DNA from: an uncultured Muribaculaceae bacterium | GTDB lineage: Bacteria > Bacteroidota > Bacteroidia > Bacteroidales > Muribaculaceae | DNA: 64,000 bases | Assembly (NCBI GenBank): GCA_910578665.1 | Contig: CAJTQU010000001.1 | Location: forward strand, 1 to 64,000 | Direction of reading: 5' to 3' | Shown here: positions 62,141-64,000 of the stretch, piece after piece | How positions within the stretch are numbered: the stretch's first letter is position 1 | How the letters are laid out: each line of letters begins with the position of its first letter | Notes under the pieces: model-generated | The model's input: the letters and a program-made list of their open reading frames with translations, nothing else | Databases searched by the model: none | What the model was told of the DNA's origin: nothing | Translations under genes and position numbers: made by a program

Positions 62141-63331
62141 TTAGATGTAATTATATAGAGGTCTTACTCCTGTTAGCATCATTATGTTTTTATAGACTGT
62201 GTTGTTGTTATAATTTACAGAGCCTGTTGTTTCAAAGTAAAAATATCCATTATTAATTCCTCTATCACCCCATATACAGTGAAAGTAATATGTAGGGCCT
62301 CCGGCAGAACCATTGATTGGGTGTAGCCAGCCATATTTTTTATATCCGTCAATAACCCAAGCGTGGCCGGAAAATGGATAATCATTATATCCGTACACCA
62401 GTATAGGATTCATGCTCTTTAATTCGTTAGCCGCTATTTCTGTATCGAAATTTTTTATGACAGGGGTACTATAATCTAATGCTTGGAATGCATTAGGAAA
62501 ACGCTCTGGTTCAGCAGAACTTAAATATTCCCCGTATTTCATGTTTAGTAATTGTGTGCCAATATTAACCAGAACCTTGGCAATGTCATAGTCTCGTTCT
62601 CCCTTATTTGCTTTTTCCCATAAAATAAGATAGCCACATACACGAGATGGATATTGATAATAAGACAATATCTGTTCCATTGCGATAGCTGCACATCCTA
62701 CAACGCACCTTTTTAATATTGTGCCGTTTTGAGATACTAAAGGACAATATTGATTAAATGGGTCAGATTGATGAATTTTTTGTTGATATTCGGATAGCAG
62801 AGGAAGTGTGGATTCGTCTGAGTATCGAGGATCATTATAAATTAGATCGCCAAATTTCCATCCAGCCGGTATTGAATCAATACTTGCTAATGTGGAATTG
62901 AAAAACATTTTTAGCCCTTTGTTTTCAGTTGTGTCAGACATTGATAAACTGCCGCTATCAGACGCTGCGTATACAGGCAATAGTCTTTCGTCTGCTCCGA
63001 GCATGGCAAATCCTTCATTATTGCCGTAGTTGACAATATAAAATAATGTGTCGTTATTGCTTCCGCCACGGGTGCGCATGCCGCGTGTTACATACTCGAC
63101 GTTGGTAATCCGTCTTTCGCTTCTGACGTTCATGTTGGGGGTTATGCCCTTTATGTATGGTTCACTTCGTTTTAGAGCATTAGCTAACGACAATTTATGG
63201 CCGATGGTCGATTCGGAAGATGTTTTTACGTTGTCTTCTTTGGCCATTTCCTGAACTATGTCATCAGAACAAGACGGTAGGCAGGAGACACAAGATAATA
63301 GAATGAAAATGTTTAATAGTTTATGTTTCAT
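62141..63331 (-). CDS. C10 (streptopain-like) protease, lipoprotein
   Basis: 396 residues. Lipoprotein signal with Cys21 (CLPSC). Spi-type propeptide about residues 40-190, catalytic Cys213 (VVGCAAIAMEQIL) and His323 (SGHAWVIDGYK), then GDRGINNGYFYF. No Ig or sorting tail, unlike the C10 protease at 24693; anchoring by lipid instead. Family peptidases cut host or microbial proteins outside the cell. First gene of a four-gene leftward unit with the small lipoproteins. Confidence 0.88.
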   Translation of the reverse strand: MKHKLLNIFILLSCVSCLPSCSDDIVQEMAKEDNVKTSSESTIGHKLSLANALKRSEPYIKGITPNMNVRSERRITNVEYVTRGMRTRGGSNNDTLFYIVNYGNNEGFAMLGADERLLPVYAASDSGSLSMSDTTENKGLKMFFNSTLASIDSIPAGWKFGDLIYNDPRYSDESTLPLLSEYQQKIHQSDPFNQYCPLVSQNGTILKRCVVGCAAIAMEQILSYYQYPSRVCGYLILWEKANKGERDYDIAKVLVNIGTQLLNMKYGEYLSSAEPERFPNAFQALDYSTPVIKNFDTEIAANELKSMNPILVYGYNDYPFSGHAWVIDGYKKYGWLHPINGSAGGPTYYFHCIWGDRGINNGYFYFETTGSVNYNNNTVYKNIMMLTGVRPLYNYI

Positions 63332-63584
63332 CGTGTTTAAGGATTATTTTGCAAATATAGGGCTTAATTTGTAAACATCAAAATCTATTAATATCTTTTA
63401 ACCAAATATATTTGGTTGTTTCGCAAAGTGTTGTCTGTGCTGACGGATGAGGTGTGCGGATATTGATGTCTGGTTGTCCGGCTGGCCGTATGGCGCGGCA
63501 TGCCGGACTTGCTTTGTGACGGCTGCGGCGTAATGGATTTTTTTTTGTATCTTTGCGCAAATTTATAACAATGTTAATTTAGAT
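63332..63584. other. Divergent intergenic region
   Basis: Separates the C10 unit from the GH31 gene. A -7 box TATCTTTG at 63548-63555 serves the plus-strand gene. Nothing else seen. Confidence 0.5.
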
Positions 63585-64000
63585 ATGAGATTCTTACATG
63601 CTTGCGCGTCTTTTACCGTGGCAGCTGCATTCATTGTCCCGGTTATGGCTTCGGGGTATATAGGGCAAATAGACACCAGGCCCGTGTGCCGGGGGGAACG
63701 TAGTGCCGACGAGTGTGCACGGGAGGTGTTGATATCCACGCCGAGGGGCGCATTGTCTATAATTCCTGTAAATGAGAATATATATCGTGTCACTGTGGCT
63801 GATCCGGGTGACACGCTCCCCTATAGACAGAGCCAGAGTGCCGTACTGCCGCCGTCCGGTCTTGCAGGCGGCCTGCGTATGGGCGCTGACGGGACGGGGG
63901 TGACCCTCTCTTCGCCTACCACTACTATAAAGGTGGACCGCGCTACGGGCAGAGTGAGTTTCTATAATAGTGCCGGCGAGCTGTTGCTGGCAGAAAGCGG
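63585..64000 (+). CDS. Glycoside hydrolase family 31 N-terminal part (cut by window edge)
   Basis: 139 codons visible. Signal peptide (MRFLHACASFTVAAAFIVPV), then a beta-sandwich pattern (SAVLPPSGLAGGLRMGADG and TTTIKVDRATGRVSFYNSAG) as in the N-terminal domain of GH31 alpha-glucosidases/alpha-xylosidases. The catalytic barrel lies beyond the window, so substrate cannot be inferred. Frame is open to the last base. Confidence 0.7.
   Translation, partial: MRFLHACASFTVAAAFIVPVMASGYIGQIDTRPVCRGERSADECAREVLISTPRGALSIIPVNENIYRVTVADPGDTLPYRQSQSAVLPPSGLAGGLRMGADGTGVTLSSPTTTIKVDRATGRVSFYNSAGELLLAES

Noticed and set aside
1..64000. CRISPR arrays or complete insertion sequences
   Set aside because: No regularly spaced direct repeats of the CRISPR type and no full transposase gene were seen on reading the window.

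Overview
The window looks like a chromosomal segment of a Bacteroidales bacterium, most likely of the gut family Muribaculaceae. Reasons: -7 boxes of the TAnnTTTG type before many genes, no clear Shine-Dalgarno sequences, many secreted proteins ending in a Por-secretion-like tail, BspA-type leucine-rich repeat proteins, C10 (streptopain-like) proteases, and a Xus-type TonB/DUF4374/PepSY iron uptake operon. The genus cannot be fixed from sequence reading alone.

Layout. 0.1-5.4 kb: housekeeping (U32 peptidase, carboxynorspermidine dehydrogenase, recA, mgtE). 5.6-12.5 kb: a xusCBA-like iron/xenosiderophore operon read leftward, divergent from a BlaI repressor and a BlaR1-like M56 peptidase with a TonB C-terminal domain; a 40-bp perfect palindrome sits on the blaI promoter between them. 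12.6-24.2 kb: core metabolism and translation (pgi, gpsA, lysS, rdgB, leuS, nadA, a uridine-kinase-like nucleoside kinase, a PfkB sugar kinase). 24.5-29.3 kb: decayed accessory DNA (Abi fragment, a C10 protease split by one stop codon, two secreted proteins, an integrase tail).

29.9-33.8 kb: a small island bounded by a tRNA-Lys(CUU) gene and an 18-bp copy of that tRNA's 3' end. It carries a Fic protein and an operon of a defence-type reverse transcriptase, a 129-nt intergenic RNA candidate closed by a perfect 13-bp inverted repeat and filled with back-to-back hairpins, and a SLATT-like membrane protein. This is my best candidate for a little-described system: an RT-ncRNA-membrane effector anti-phage module.

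34.4-41.4 kb: TPR/OmpA-like lipoprotein, DUF389 membrane protein, peroxiredoxin, TrmH methyltransferase, GluQ-RS and a secreted chitobiase-C-terminal-domain protein. 41.7-51.9 kb: a seven-gene leftward array of three paralogous families (LRR types A and B, beta-helix type C without signal peptides) plus an 839-residue LRR protein; parts are near-identical duplicates. 52.3-53.4 kb: tsaE and birA. 53.5-59.7 kb: a compact five-gene phage structural operon (capsid, small head protein, portal, propeller-like protein, ATPase-only terminase) with no integrase, tail or lysis genes and with an 11-bp-period triple repeat upstream. 60-63.3 kb: a short promoter-terminator RNA unit, two frameshifted small lipoproteins, one intact relative, and a C10 protease lipoprotein that may be their partner. 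The right edge cuts a glycoside hydrolase family 31 gene.

Three genes differ from an intact reading frame by one base in a homopolymer, and one by a single stop codon. These may be sequencing errors, phase variation or real decay; the sequence alone cannot decide.
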